Assembly (NCBI GenBank): GCA_963925895.1
Contig: CAWUVH010000004.1
Span: 62,001-126,000, forward strand
Direction of reading: 5' to 3'
DNA: 64,000 bases
DNA from: Eutrophovita sp913057845
Lineage (GTDB): Bacteria > Pseudomonadota > Gammaproteobacteria > Burkholderiales > Eutrophovitaceae
Made by a program: the position numbers and the translations under genes. Under the pieces are notes generated by a model that searched no databases, was not told where the DNA came from, and saw nothing but the letters and a program-made list of their open reading frames with translations. Positions 17,265 through 26,427 of this stretch are shown one piece after another (position 1 is the first letter of the stretch; every line of letters starts with the position of its first letter).

Positions 17265-17681
17265 TTAGTAAATAGACTTTTCATTCGAAAATTCTGGCAA
17301 CTGTATGGGATTCTCAGGCTTAAATCCTTTTTTCTTATGCTCCACAACGACTGTTGTGAAGATCCCACCACGGACATAAAATCGAGCAGTGAGCCTCATA
17401 AATTTAGGTTTGGTCAGTTTCGCGAGATCATTCAAAATTTCATTGGTGATGGCTTCATGAAATGCTCCTTTGTCTCTGAAAGATACGGTGTAGAGCTTGA
17501 GGCTTTTGAGCTCCACACATTTTTTATCAGGCAAGTAGTCTAAATAGAGCGTTGCAAAATCAGGCTGCCCTGTCTTTGGACACAGACAGGTGAATTCGGG
17601 GATTTGCATCCGTATCCAGAAATCATTTTCCGGCGCTGGGTTTGGGAAGGTTTCGAGTAAGTCGTTAATAGATTTTGGCAT
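17265..17681 (-). CDS. queF: NADPH-dependent preQ0 reductase
   Basis: 138-aa type I (short) QueF, which reduces the nitrile 7-cyano-7-deazaguanine to preQ1 in queuosine synthesis. Signature EFTCLCPKTGQPDF at about 29-42 carries the nucleophilic cysteine (Cys34) and the acid Asp41, and ELKSLKLY (57-64) is the QueF family motif. Divergent from smc with about 100 bases between, which should hold both promoters. No other queuosine gene is present. Confidence 0.96.
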   Translation of the reverse strand: MPKSINDLLETFPNPAPENDFWIRMQIPEFTCLCPKTGQPDFATLYLDYLPDKKCVELKSLKLYTVSFRDKGAFHEAITNEILNDLAKLTKPKFMRLTARFYVRGGIFTTVVVEHKKKGFKPENPIQLPEFSNEKSIY

Positions 17682-17782
17682 TCTTAAATGATGATATTGA
17701 GCTAAAATGAAAGTGATGGATATGTGACGCTTAGATACAGTTTTTCATATCCGAGATTATAACGATTTCAACGGATATTATT

Positions 17783-20700
17783 TTGCGCCTGACTCATATT
17801 AAATTAGCTGGTTTCAAATCTTTTGTAGATCCTACACATATCCCTGTTCCAGGACAGTTGGTTGGCGTGGTTGGCCCGAATGGGTGTGGTAAATCGAATG
17901 TAATTGATGCTGTTCGATGGGTGCTTGGTGAGACGTCGGCGAAACAACTGCGCGGTGAGAACATGCAGGATGTTATTTTTGCGGGATCGAGCGATCGCAA
18001 ACCTATGTCTCGGGCAAGCGTCGAACTGATCTTTGATAACAGTGCGGGTAAAGTTACCGGGGCGTGGTCTCAATATTCAGAAATTTCAGTAAAACGTATT
18101 CTTGAACGAGAAGGAACTTCTTCCTATTACCTTAATAATCAACACGTCAGACGACGTGATGTTGCTGATATTTTTCTAGGCACCGGTTTGGGTGGGAAAG
18201 GCTATGCCATTATTGAGCAGGGCATGATTTCCAGAATCATTGAGGCACGCCCCGATGATATGAGATCATTTTTGGAAGAGGCCGCAGGCGTGTCTAAGTA
18301 TAAAGAACGACGGCGAGAGACAGAGTTGCGTCTTGATGACACGAGAGAAAACCTCTCTCGTGTAGAGGATATTCGGTCTGAGCTGGATAAACAGCTTCGA
18401 AAGCTGGAGCAACAGGCGCAGCAGGCTGAAAAGTTTCATGAGTTTGAAAGCCAATTAAAAGAAACACAGCAGCATGCGTGGTACCACAGCAAACGAGAAG
18501 CCGATCAAAAAAGGGTCCATATCGAGGCGCAAATCAAACAAACTGGTACCGAGCTTGAAAGAGCAATAGCAGTATTAAGGAAGACGGAGGCTGAACTTGA
18601 GAAACTAAAGGTCTCACGTGAAGAGAGCGCTTCAGCAACCAACGAGATTCAAGGCTCACTCTATGAGGTTAACTCCTCGATTGCTCGAGTCGAACAAACG
18701 ATCGAGCATCTTAGAGAGACTAGAAAACGAACGCAACAACAGCTCAGCAATGTTGATACCGCCTACAATCAACAGCGTCGTAATTTGTTAGCCTTAGAGC
18801 AGACATTTTGGGATGCTCGGAAAAGCATACTGACCGTGCGTACGCAACAAAACACAACCTTGTCGGCTTTGGAGAGCAACAAGAACCAGCTGCCAAAGAT
18901 AGAGCAGTCTTTTTTGACTGCGCAGTCAGCTGTTAATGCGCAAACAAAGTTAATTTCTGAGTTGCAAAATCAATTGAACCTCAATAAAACACACCAGACA
19001 CATGCCACGGATGTGTTGGCTCAATTGACAAATAGGAAAGCCAGGTTGGATAAAGAGCGTCTTGATTTGAACCCGCCAGATGAGGGAAAAATTGAGTCGA
19101 TGGATGCCTCCATCCAACAATTAACTGGTTTATTGACCGACCGTGGGAACTCCTTATCCAAGTCGGAGATGCAGCTTAATCAACTTGAAAAAGAAAAAGA
19201 AAATGCGGCTATCAAGTTAGATGATAAGAGGAAAATCGATTCCGAGCTTAATGCGCGGAAACAAGCTTTAAGTGATCTGCAGGCAAGGGTTTCGCAATCA
19301 GATCGTTTGAGCGAATGGTTAGATCTGAGCGGATTTAACAGTGACGATCGATTGTGGGAGTTGCTCCGGGTTGAAGAGGGTTGGGAAGATGCGGTCGAAG
19401 CGGTTCTTCGTGAGCGTTTAATGTCGATTGCGACTGCGGATCTTGATGTGATTACCTTTGAGGAAACAAATAAGCCACCGTCTAAGGTCTCATTCTTTCA
19501 TAAATACTTCTCGCATGAAGGGGCGCCAGCGACGAAGTCTGAATTCAAATCATTGGCAACGGTTGTGCAAGCAAATGATATCTCTACTGAGAGCCTTACG
19601 AAGCAGTGGTTATCACACGTATTCATTGCTGAATCAGATGCTGAGGCACGGAAATTAGTGAGCCAACTAGAGTCTGGACAGATGTGTATCACTAAAAGAG
19701 GTGACCTGTACTATCCCGGCGGCGTAGCCCTATTTGCGCCCGATCAAGAGGTGCACGGAGTGCTTGCGCGACAACTTGAGATTGAGAAGCTGACTCAGCT
19801 GGCTGGAATATCACAAGTGGCGGTTGACAGTACCTTAGAAGAATTACAATTGATTACCGAAGCGGTTAATGCGCTTAAAGGCGACATTGGCACAGCACGA
19901 CAAAGCTATGTGGATCTCAAAGAGAAGCTCAACCTCGAGCGGGTAGACTACCTGCGGTTATCAGATCTTAACCAACGCACCATTGAGCGTTTGGCGCAAA
20001 TAGATTCTGAACTATTAGAGGTGAATGGGCTTCAAGCAAGCGAGCAGGAACGTTACACGGGAGCAGTGGCTCAGACTTACGATTTAGAGGTCAAACTAAA
20101 ATCAGCCTCTGCAACGCACCACGAGTTGGCCTCAGAACTACAATTTGCGAGTGAGCTCAGGAATGAGAAACTCGAAGAAATCAGTAGTGTGAATGCAGTA
20201 TATTCCGAACGCTCATTTGAGTATCGATCATTATCTAATAAAATCAATGATTTATCCGATAATATTCACCAAGTTTATCAATCTTTCATTCGGTTGGATG
20301 CTCAGAAAGAAGAGCTTAACGAACAAGTTAATCGAGAGTTAGAGGGAGAGCAGTCGGTAGAGCTTCAAACATATTTAGCGCGACGGGTTGAGACTGAAGA
20401 AAAGCTAAATACTGCTCGGGAGGTGCTATCTGGCTGGGATCATCAATTAAGAAGCGCCGAACAGCTCAGACAAGAAACCGATCGTGGACTGCAACCCTTG
20501 CGTGATTCAATCAATACTATGAACCTGAAGGAGCAGGAATACCGACTCTATCGTGATGGTTTTGCGCAGCAACTAGCTGATTCGAATGCGGACGAGAATG
20601 CACTCCATTCGGTCGTGGCTGAAGACTTTGATACGACGGTTGCGCAGGCTTTAATATTGCAGTTGCAGCGTAAGATCGCTAATCTGGGTGCGATCAATTT

Positions 20701-21307
20701 GGCCGCACTGGACGAGCTGACAGAATCTAAAGAACGAAAAGGCTACTTAGATTCACAAGCAGAAGATCTTTTAGAAGCTGTCGCAACCTTAGAGACTGCG
20801 ATACGTAGTATTGACAAAGAAACACGAGAGCGCTTGTCTCAGACGTTTGAGCAGGTGAACCAACAATTTGGAAAAATGTTCCCAGCACTTTTTGGGGGGG
20901 GTGAGGCTCGGTTGGTTCTGACTGGTGAAGAAATTCTTGACGCTGGGGTTGAAGTTATTGCTCGACCTCCAGGAAAAAGAAACGCCTCTATTCATCTTTT
21001 GTCCGGTGGAGAAAAAGCACTCACGGCACTCTCGCTTGTTTTTTCTTTATTTCAGCTGAACCCAGCACCATTTTGCTTGCTTGACGAGGTGGACGCACCA
21101 CTCGATGATAGTAATACAGTGAGGTACTGTGATTTAGTAAAGACGATGTCTCTAAATACGCAATTCTTGTTCATCACACATAATAAAATCACCATGGAAA
21201 TGGCTGAACAATTAATTGGTGTCACCATGCAAGAGCAAGGCGTATCGAGGGTGGTGGCAGTTGATATAGAAGAGGCTATGAAATTAAACGAGGACGTGGC
21301 AGCCTAA
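17783..21307 (+). CDS. smc: Chromosome segregation ATPase SMC
   Basis: 1174-aa condensin ATPase that organises the nucleoid. N-terminal Walker A PNGCGKSN (about 32-39), long coiled coil, hinge at about 510-660 (WLDLSGFNSDDRLWELL... to YYPGGVALF), second coiled coil, then the signature LLSGGEKALTALSLVFSLFQ and Walker B FCLLDEVDAPLDD at the C terminus. The start is a TTG that yields the family opening MRLTHIKLAGFKSFVDPT. First gene of the smc-zipA-ligA run. The partner genes scpA and scpB are not in the window. Confidence 0.97.
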   Translation: MRLTHIKLAGFKSFVDPTHIPVPGQLVGVVGPNGCGKSNVIDAVRWVLGETSAKQLRGENMQDVIFAGSSDRKPMSRASVELIFDNSAGKVTGAWSQYSEISVKRILEREGTSSYYLNNQHVRRRDVADIFLGTGLGGKGYAIIEQGMISRIIEARPDDMRSFLEEAAGVSKYKERRRETELRLDDTRENLSRVEDIRSELDKQLRKLEQQAQQAEKFHEFESQLKETQQHAWYHSKREADQKRVHIEAQIKQTGTELERAIAVLRKTEAELEKLKVSREESASATNEIQGSLYEVNSSIARVEQTIEHLRETRKRTQQQLSNVDTAYNQQRRNLLALEQTFWDARKSILTVRTQQNTTLSALESNKNQLPKIEQSFLTAQSAVNAQTKLISELQNQLNLNKTHQTHATDVLAQLTNRKARLDKERLDLNPPDEGKIESMDASIQQLTGLLTDRGNSLSKSEMQLNQLEKEKENAAIKLDDKRKIDSELNARKQALSDLQARVSQSDRLSEWLDLSGFNSDDRLWELLRVEEGWEDAVEAVLRERLMSIATADLDVITFEETNKPPSKVSFFHKYFSHEGAPATKSEFKSLATVVQANDISTESLTKQWLSHVFIAESDAEARKLVSQLESGQMCITKRGDLYYPGGVALFAPDQEVHGVLARQLEIEKLTQLAGISQVAVDSTLEELQLITEAVNALKGDIGTARQSYVDLKEKLNLERVDYLRLSDLNQRTIERLAQIDSELLEVNGLQASEQERYTGAVAQTYDLEVKLKSASATHHELASELQFASELRNEKLEEISSVNAVYSERSFEYRSLSNKINDLSDNIHQVYQSFIRLDAQKEELNEQVNRELEGEQSVELQTYLARRVETEEKLNTAREVLSGWDHQLRSAEQLRQETDRGLQPLRDSINTMNLKEQEYRLYRDGFAQQLADSNADENALHSVVAEDFDTTVAQALILQLQRKIANLGAINLAALDELTESKERKGYLDSQAEDLLEAVATLETAIRSIDKETRERLSQTFEQVNQQFGKMFPALFGGGEARLVLTGEEILDAGVEVIARPPGKRNASIHLLSGGEKALTALSLVFSLFQLNPAPFCLLDEVDAPLDDSNTVRYCDLVKTMSLNTQFLFITHNKITMEMAEQLIGVTMQEQGVSRVVAVDIEEAMKLNEDVAA

Positions 21308-21356
21308 TGCCCGTCATACGCGACACAATACAATTTTGAGCTTACGGAGTTCCTGA

Positions 21357-22448
21357 ATGAGTGATTTACAGAAATATTTGTTAGCGTTAGGGGTGGTAAT
21401 CATCCTTGTCGTTTTGATCATCAATCGTCTTCAGGAACGGCGATTCAAGTCTAAATTGAACCAACAATCGGGTGAGGTGGGGCATGACCCCTTGCTGGAC
21501 TATGTAGAGGGCCGAGAGCCTGTTGTTGTCAGTGACGCGCTAACCGAAGTGATTTCTTCAATTGAACTTCCAGCTGACAAACTTGTTTCACCAGATAATT
21601 TTAGAGATGTCGATGCAAATAACGCAATAAATTTAGAGTCACTGGATCCTGCCATCACCTTTCAAATTAGAATCACTGCAGCCGAAGGGCTTTGCATAAG
21701 TACCACCGGTCGCTTACAAGAGGTCCTTGAGACAATCCCAAAACGCCATCAAGTCTGGGGCAGTACTCGTAAACATAAGGATCCCATTGTGGTATCTAAT
21801 CCCGACTCGGTCTTTGACCAATTGATTATAGTGGTGCAGCTCACCGATAGAAACGGTCCTTTGAGCCACGAACAAATCGAGATGATTACCACGGCCATTT
21901 ACGCCGAAACGGTACCGACTGGCGCGATTGCGACGCAGATTAAGGCTGATGCAGAAGCTGAACGAGCGCTTGAGTTAAAGAAATTCAGTGATGAAGTGGA
22001 TTTGCTGTTTGGCCTAACAGTAGAGCGTCCAAGAGACTCCTTGATGTCTGGAGAAGAAGTCCTCAGCTTGGCCGTGGCTTTAGGAATGAAACTGAATCGG
22101 CATGGTGTATTTGTCATGAATGAAGGAGGTAAGGAGCTATTCACACTTGAGAATAGAGATGCGACACCGTTTGTGGAGCAGGAACTGAAAGAGCAAGAAA
22201 TTTCAGGAATCACCTTTCTCCTAGATGTGACCACCGTTTCTGATCTTACCCGAACCTTTAATAAAATGACTGGTGTTGCTAAACAATTTGCCGATGCGAT
22301 GAATGCAAGTATTTGTGATGACAACAGCCAAGTGGTCAGCGAATCAGGTTTAGATGTGATCAGGCAGCAATTAAACAAGATAAATCAACGGATGGAAGAG
22401 CTGGAAATTCTCCCTGGATCTCTGGTGGCGAAGCAGTTATTTTCGTAA
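21357..22448 (+). CDS. zipA: Cell division protein ZipA
   Basis: 363-aa bitopic membrane protein that anchors FtsZ at the division site. One N-terminal transmembrane helix (about residues 6-23), a variable acidic linker, and a C-terminal FtsZ-binding domain (about 215-345: EVLSLAVALGMKLNRHGVF, LDVTTVSDLTRTFNKM). Position between smc and ligA is the conserved betaproteobacterial order and supports the call, since ZipA sequences diverge. ACGGAG ribosome site 10 bases upstream; its stop overlaps the ligA start. Confidence 0.88.
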   Translation: MSDLQKYLLALGVVIILVVLIINRLQERRFKSKLNQQSGEVGHDPLLDYVEGREPVVVSDALTEVISSIELPADKLVSPDNFRDVDANNAINLESLDPAITFQIRITAAEGLCISTTGRLQEVLETIPKRHQVWGSTRKHKDPIVVSNPDSVFDQLIIVVQLTDRNGPLSHEQIEMITTAIYAETVPTGAIATQIKADAEAERALELKKFSDEVDLLFGLTVERPRDSLMSGEEVLSLAVALGMKLNRHGVFVMNEGGKELFTLENRDATPFVEQELKEQEISGITFLLDVTTVSDLTRTFNKMTGVAKQFADAMNASICDDNSQVVSESGLDVIRQQLNKINQRMEELEILPGSLVAKQLFS

Positions 22449-24475
22449 TGAAGGATGAGGATTCGACGGTAAAAAGTCGGGCGCAGTGGTTGCGGGACAT
22501 TCTGAATCGGGCAAATCGAGAATACTACGGACTGGACGACCCGAGCCTCCTTGATTCGGAATACGACCGACTCTTCCAAGAATTAATAGATATCGAGCAT
22601 CAGCATCCCGAGTTAAAAAACGATGCCTCGCCGACCAAAAGAGTGGGCTCAGAACCCTTAGCATCTTTTCAAGGCGTAGCCCACGAAACACCAATGTTAT
22701 CGCTTAATAACGCGATTGATGCTCGTGATATTCAACAATTTAATCGTCGAGTCCGAGATTTTCTGAATTACGGTGACGCGGATGTTACATATTTTGCAGA
22801 ACCTAAATTTGATGGGTTAGCCATTAGTCTTCGTTATGTCGATCGGGTTTTAGTGCAGGCTGCGACGAGGGGTGATGGGGATACTGGGGAACAGGTCACG
22901 GAGAACATTCGAACGGTACGATCTATTCCTCTCATTCTACCGAAGAACGCACCCGACAACCTTGAGGTTAGGGGGGAGGTAGTGATGATGAAGCGTGACT
23001 TTGATGCCTTAAACCGTCGTCAAATAGACAATGGGGACAAGATCTTTGCCAATCCACGTAATGCTGCTGCCGGCTCATTAAGACAGCTAGATTCAAAAAT
23101 AACTGCGACACGTAAACTATCTTTTTTTGCCTATGGTCTTGATCAACCTGATACCACCTCGGATAGAGTTGAGTCCCAGTTTGATTTGGCGATTCGCGTT
23201 AAAGAGTATGGCTTTTTAACATCTACATTGAGCAATGTCGTTTATGGTCTAACGGGGATTCAAAACTTTTTTGATCACGTACAAAAAATACGTTCTGAGT
23301 TAGATTATGAGATTGATGGCGTCGTCTACAAAGTCAATTTGCTGCAAGATCAGCAGAAATTAGGATTTGTCTCACGCGCCCCCAAGTATGCAATCGCTTA
23401 TAAGTTTCCGCCACAGGAAGAGATTACGCAACTTATAGATATTGAGGTTCAAGTGGGTCGGACTGGGGCCCTCACACCGGTGGCTCGCCTCGACCCCGTT
23501 CGCGTTGGTGGTGTGGTTGTGACCAACGCAACCCTCCATAATGAAGATGAAATTGTTAGGAAACAGATCAAGATCGGTGATTATGTGGTTGTTCGTCGCG
23601 CTGGAGACGTAATCCCAGAGGTTGTCCGCCCCGTACTTGAACGCAGAGGTGTCGTGAGAGCATTCTTAATGCCAACCTCATGTCCTGAATGCGGTGGCAC
23701 CGTATTTAAAGAGGAAAGCGAGAGGGTCTATCGCTGCACGTCGGGTATGCGGTGTCGTGCCCAAAAAGCACAATCGATTTGGCATTTTTGTTCTCGCAGA
23801 GCGATGAATATTGATGGTGTGGGCGAGAAGTTAATTGATCAACTGGTTGAAAAGCAGTTCGTTGAATCGTTTGCAGACCTCTACGAGTTGAAAGTAGAGG
23901 GGTTAGTTACTTTGGAGCGCTTGGGCGAAAGATCCGCGATGAATATCTGTAGAGCCATTTTGAATTCACGTGTCACTACATTCAATCGTTTTATCTACGC
24001 CCTTGGGATTCGTAATGTCGGTGAACAAACAGCAAAAGATTTAGCCTTCCATTTTCAAACACTCGAACAGTTGAGGGCTGCAACTGTGGACGCTTTAGTT
24101 GAGATTCCGGATGTCGGACCAATTGTTGCGAAAAGTATTAGGGATTATTTTGACGACGTGTACCACAACCAGGTCATCGACCGCTTGATCAGCCTTGGTA
24201 TGCAGTGGGGTGCTGCGGAGCAGGTGCTCAAAAGTAATATCTTCGCAAATAAAATATTTGTCCTAACAGGTTCGCTAGAAAAATTTTCACGTGACGATGC
24301 TCGTTATGAAATTGAATGTCGAGGTGGCGCCATTACAGGCGCTGTATCAAAAAATGTGGATTATGTAATATTGGGTGCTAAACCTGGATCAAAGCTTAAA
24401 AAAGCAACTGAGTTAGGGATTAAAACCGTATATGAATCTGAGTTTGTTACGTTACTAGAGTCAAATGATGAATAA
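22448..24475 (+). CDS. ligA: NAD-dependent DNA ligase
   Basis: 675-aa replicative ligase. The adenylation domain has the nucleophilic lysine in EPKFDG (Lys120), then an OB fold, a four-cysteine zinc finger (CPECGG...YRCTSGMRCRAQ), helix-hairpin-helix repeats (LGERSA, LGIRNVGEQTAK, IPDVGP) and a C-terminal BRCT domain (KIFVLTGSLEKFSRDDA). All domains expected for LigA are present. TAATG overlap with zipA indicates coupling; the galU start lies inside its last codons. Confidence 0.97.
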   Translation: MKDEDSTVKSRAQWLRDILNRANREYYGLDDPSLLDSEYDRLFQELIDIEHQHPELKNDASPTKRVGSEPLASFQGVAHETPMLSLNNAIDARDIQQFNRRVRDFLNYGDADVTYFAEPKFDGLAISLRYVDRVLVQAATRGDGDTGEQVTENIRTVRSIPLILPKNAPDNLEVRGEVVMMKRDFDALNRRQIDNGDKIFANPRNAAAGSLRQLDSKITATRKLSFFAYGLDQPDTTSDRVESQFDLAIRVKEYGFLTSTLSNVVYGLTGIQNFFDHVQKIRSELDYEIDGVVYKVNLLQDQQKLGFVSRAPKYAIAYKFPPQEEITQLIDIEVQVGRTGALTPVARLDPVRVGGVVVTNATLHNEDEIVRKQIKIGDYVVVRRAGDVIPEVVRPVLERRGVVRAFLMPTSCPECGGTVFKEESERVYRCTSGMRCRAQKAQSIWHFCSRRAMNIDGVGEKLIDQLVEKQFVESFADLYELKVEGLVTLERLGERSAMNICRAILNSRVTTFNRFIYALGIRNVGEQTAKDLAFHFQTLEQLRAATVDALVEIPDVGPIVAKSIRDYFDDVYHNQVIDRLISLGMQWGAAEQVLKSNIFANKIFVLTGSLEKFSRDDARYEIECRGGAITGAVSKNVDYVILGAKPGSKLKKATELGIKTVYESEFVTLLESNDE

Positions 24476-25340
24476 AAAAATTAATGCTGCAGTATTTCCA
24501 GTTGCAGGTTTAGGTAGTCGATTTTTACCGGCAACAAAAGCAACACCTAAGGAAATGTTACCTATCGTAGATAAGCCCCTTATCCAATATGCCGTAGAAG
24601 AGGCCGTTGAGGCAGGCATCAAGAAAATGATTTTTGTCACCGGTCGCAATAAACGTGCGATTGAGGACCACTTTGATAGCGCCTATGAATTAGAGGCAGA
24701 GCTTGCGTTAAAAGAAAAACATGACCTTCTAGCGATTGCCCACTCCGTAGCGCCTAAGGGAGTTGATTTTGTCTACGTTAGACAATCTACGGCTCTCGGG
24801 TTGGGCCACGCAATTTTGTGCGCGAAGCCCGCATTATCAGATGAGCCTTTTGCTGTTTTGCTCGCTGATGACCTCATTAAAAGTTCAAAGGGAGCAGTCC
24901 AACAGCTCATAATGGCCACTGACGGCAGTGATCGGCCGATTATTGGCTTGGAAAAGATTCAGCCGTATCAAACACGTGCTTATGGGGTTATTTCAATTCG
25001 CGAGTCTATGGGGCAATACGTTATTGCCTCTGACCTCGTTGAAAAACCCAAAGCAGAAGATGCGCCCTCTAATTTAGGCGTGGTAGGGCGATATATTCTT
25101 CCCTATGAGATTTTCGATGTTATTGAACAATTACCCAGTGGGTCTGGTGGCGAAATTCAACTGACTGATGCGCTCGCCGTCTTGGCCCGACGTGACGGTG
25201 TGATTGGCGTGTTACTGGAGGGGCGGCGTTTTGATTGTGGTTCAAAATTGGGGTTTGCTCAGGCCAACATCGAATATGGACTTGAGCACCCAGAGATTGG
25301 TGAGAATCTTAAGTCTTACCTTAAAAAGTTAATAGTATGA
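24465..25340 (+). CDS. galU: UTP-glucose-1-phosphate uridylyltransferase
   Basis: 291-aa nucleotidyltransferase making UDP-glucose from UTP and glucose 1-phosphate, a precursor of surface polysaccharides. Family signature VAGLGSRFLPATKATPKEML near residues 13-32, LADDLI metal site, VEKP, and FDCGSKLGF near the end. Two adjacent ATGs (24465 or 24468) are possible. It overlaps ligA by 11 bases and the next gene by four, so it belongs to the same packed run. Confidence 0.96.
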   Translation: MMNKKINAAVFPVAGLGSRFLPATKATPKEMLPIVDKPLIQYAVEEAVEAGIKKMIFVTGRNKRAIEDHFDSAYELEAELALKEKHDLLAIAHSVAPKGVDFVYVRQSTALGLGHAILCAKPALSDEPFAVLLADDLIKSSKGAVQQLIMATDGSDRPIIGLEKIQPYQTRAYGVISIRESMGQYVIASDLVEKPKAEDAPSNLGVVGRYILPYEIFDVIEQLPSGSGGEIQLTDALAVLARRDGVIGVLLEGRRFDCGSKLGFAQANIEYGLEHPEIGENLKSYLKKLIV

Positions 25341-25909
25341 AGGAATCAATGACAACCGACGCAGAAGAGATTAGGCGAGCCGCAAAGAAAATAATCACCA
25401 ATGATGAGATACAAGCAGAGATCAAAAGAGTTGCAAATGAAATAGAGGGAAGTATTGGTAACCTAAGTCCGGTTGTCTTAAGCATCCTTAATGGTTCAAT
25501 ATGTTTTTCGGGGCAGCTCTTAACGGAACTTGATTTTGCGCTGGAATATGATGTGTTTTCAATGTCTCGGTACGGCTCAGGAACAACTGGAGGCGAGTTG
25601 AAACACCTTTCTTATCCAACGATTTCCGTTAGAAATCGAACGGTTCTGGTTTTAGACGATATTCTTGATCGTGGTGCTACCATGGAATCGGCGAAGCGCT
25701 GGGCAATGGGCAATGGGGCTACTCAGGTCTTGACCGCGGTTTTAATCGACAAGAGGGGGCAAGAATTAAGTAATAGAATCAAGCCGGATTTTGCATGTTT
25801 TACAGTGTCAGATGCTTTTGTATTTGGGTTTGGTATGGATGTTGGTGGTATGTGGCGTAATTTGCGTGATATTTATGCATTGATAAACCCTACATCATTA
25901 GCTTATTGA
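25337..25909 (+). CDS. hpt: Hypoxanthine-guanine phosphoribosyltransferase
   Basis: 190-aa purine salvage enzyme that converts hypoxanthine or guanine and PRPP to IMP or GMP. It has the PRPP-binding loop VLVLDDILDRGAT (about 104-116), the SILNGS segment near residue 50 and SRYGSGTTGGE. Length fits the betaproteobacterial form of HGPRT. ATGA overlap with galU; a second in-frame ATG at 25349 is also possible. Substrate preference (hypoxanthine versus guanine) cannot be read from sequence. Confidence 0.88.
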   Translation: MKESMTTDAEEIRRAAKKIITNDEIQAEIKRVANEIEGSIGNLSPVVLSILNGSICFSGQLLTELDFALEYDVFSMSRYGSGTTGGELKHLSYPTISVRNRTVLVLDDILDRGATMESAKRWAMGNGATQVLTAVLIDKRGQELSNRIKPDFACFTVSDAFVFGFGMDVGGMWRNLRDIYALINPTSLAY

Positions 25910-25926
25910 GTGAATGAGGTGATTCT

Positions 25927-26427
25927 ATGAGTGTTCGAGCGGTACTTAGGATGGGAAACCCAGTGTTATTGGAACGGTCTGAAGAGATTCAAGACTTTAA
26001 TACGCGAGAGTTGAACGAATTAATTCAAGACATGAAAGATACGATGACGCATTTGAATGGTGCTGGACTTGCGGCGCCACAAATCGGAGAACTCAAACGA
26101 GTCGTGATCTTTGGTTTTGATAGTAATGAACGGTACCCAGAAGCGAGTGCCGTTCCATTTACTGTGCTGATCAACCCGACGATACATTCACTGGATGAAA
26201 CAATGGAAGAGGGGATAGAGGGTTGTTTATCAGTGCCCGGTTTAAGTGGCTCTGTGCCGAGGTATAACAATATAAGATATCAGGGTTTCGATCCCTTCGG
26301 CACAGTGATTGATCGAGTCGTCACTGGGTTTCATGCTCGAGTGGTGCAACACGAATGCGACCATTTGAATGGAATTTTATATCCCTCTCGAATAAAAGAT
26401 TTTACGACCTTTGGTTTTATTGAGTAG
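25927..26427 (+). CDS. def: Peptide deformylase
   Basis: 166-aa metalloenzyme that removes the N-formyl group from nascent proteins. All three motifs are present: GAGLAAPQIG (45-54), EGCLS with metal ligand Cys100, and QHECDH (His142, Glu143, His146). AGGTGATTCT ribosome site. Unlike the common def-fmt arrangement, fmt is not next to it. Its last 11 bases overlap the 3' end of glnD on the other strand. Confidence 0.96.
   Translation: MSVRAVLRMGNPVLLERSEEIQDFNTRELNELIQDMKDTMTHLNGAGLAAPQIGELKRVVIFGFDSNERYPEASAVPFTVLINPTIHSLDETMEEGIEGCLSVPGLSGSVPRYNNIRYQGFDPFGTVIDRVVTGFHARVVQHECDHLNGILYPSRIKDFTTFGFIE

Noticed and set aside
17184..17543. 119-codon forward frame opposite queF
   Set aside because: Shadow of queF on the other strand.
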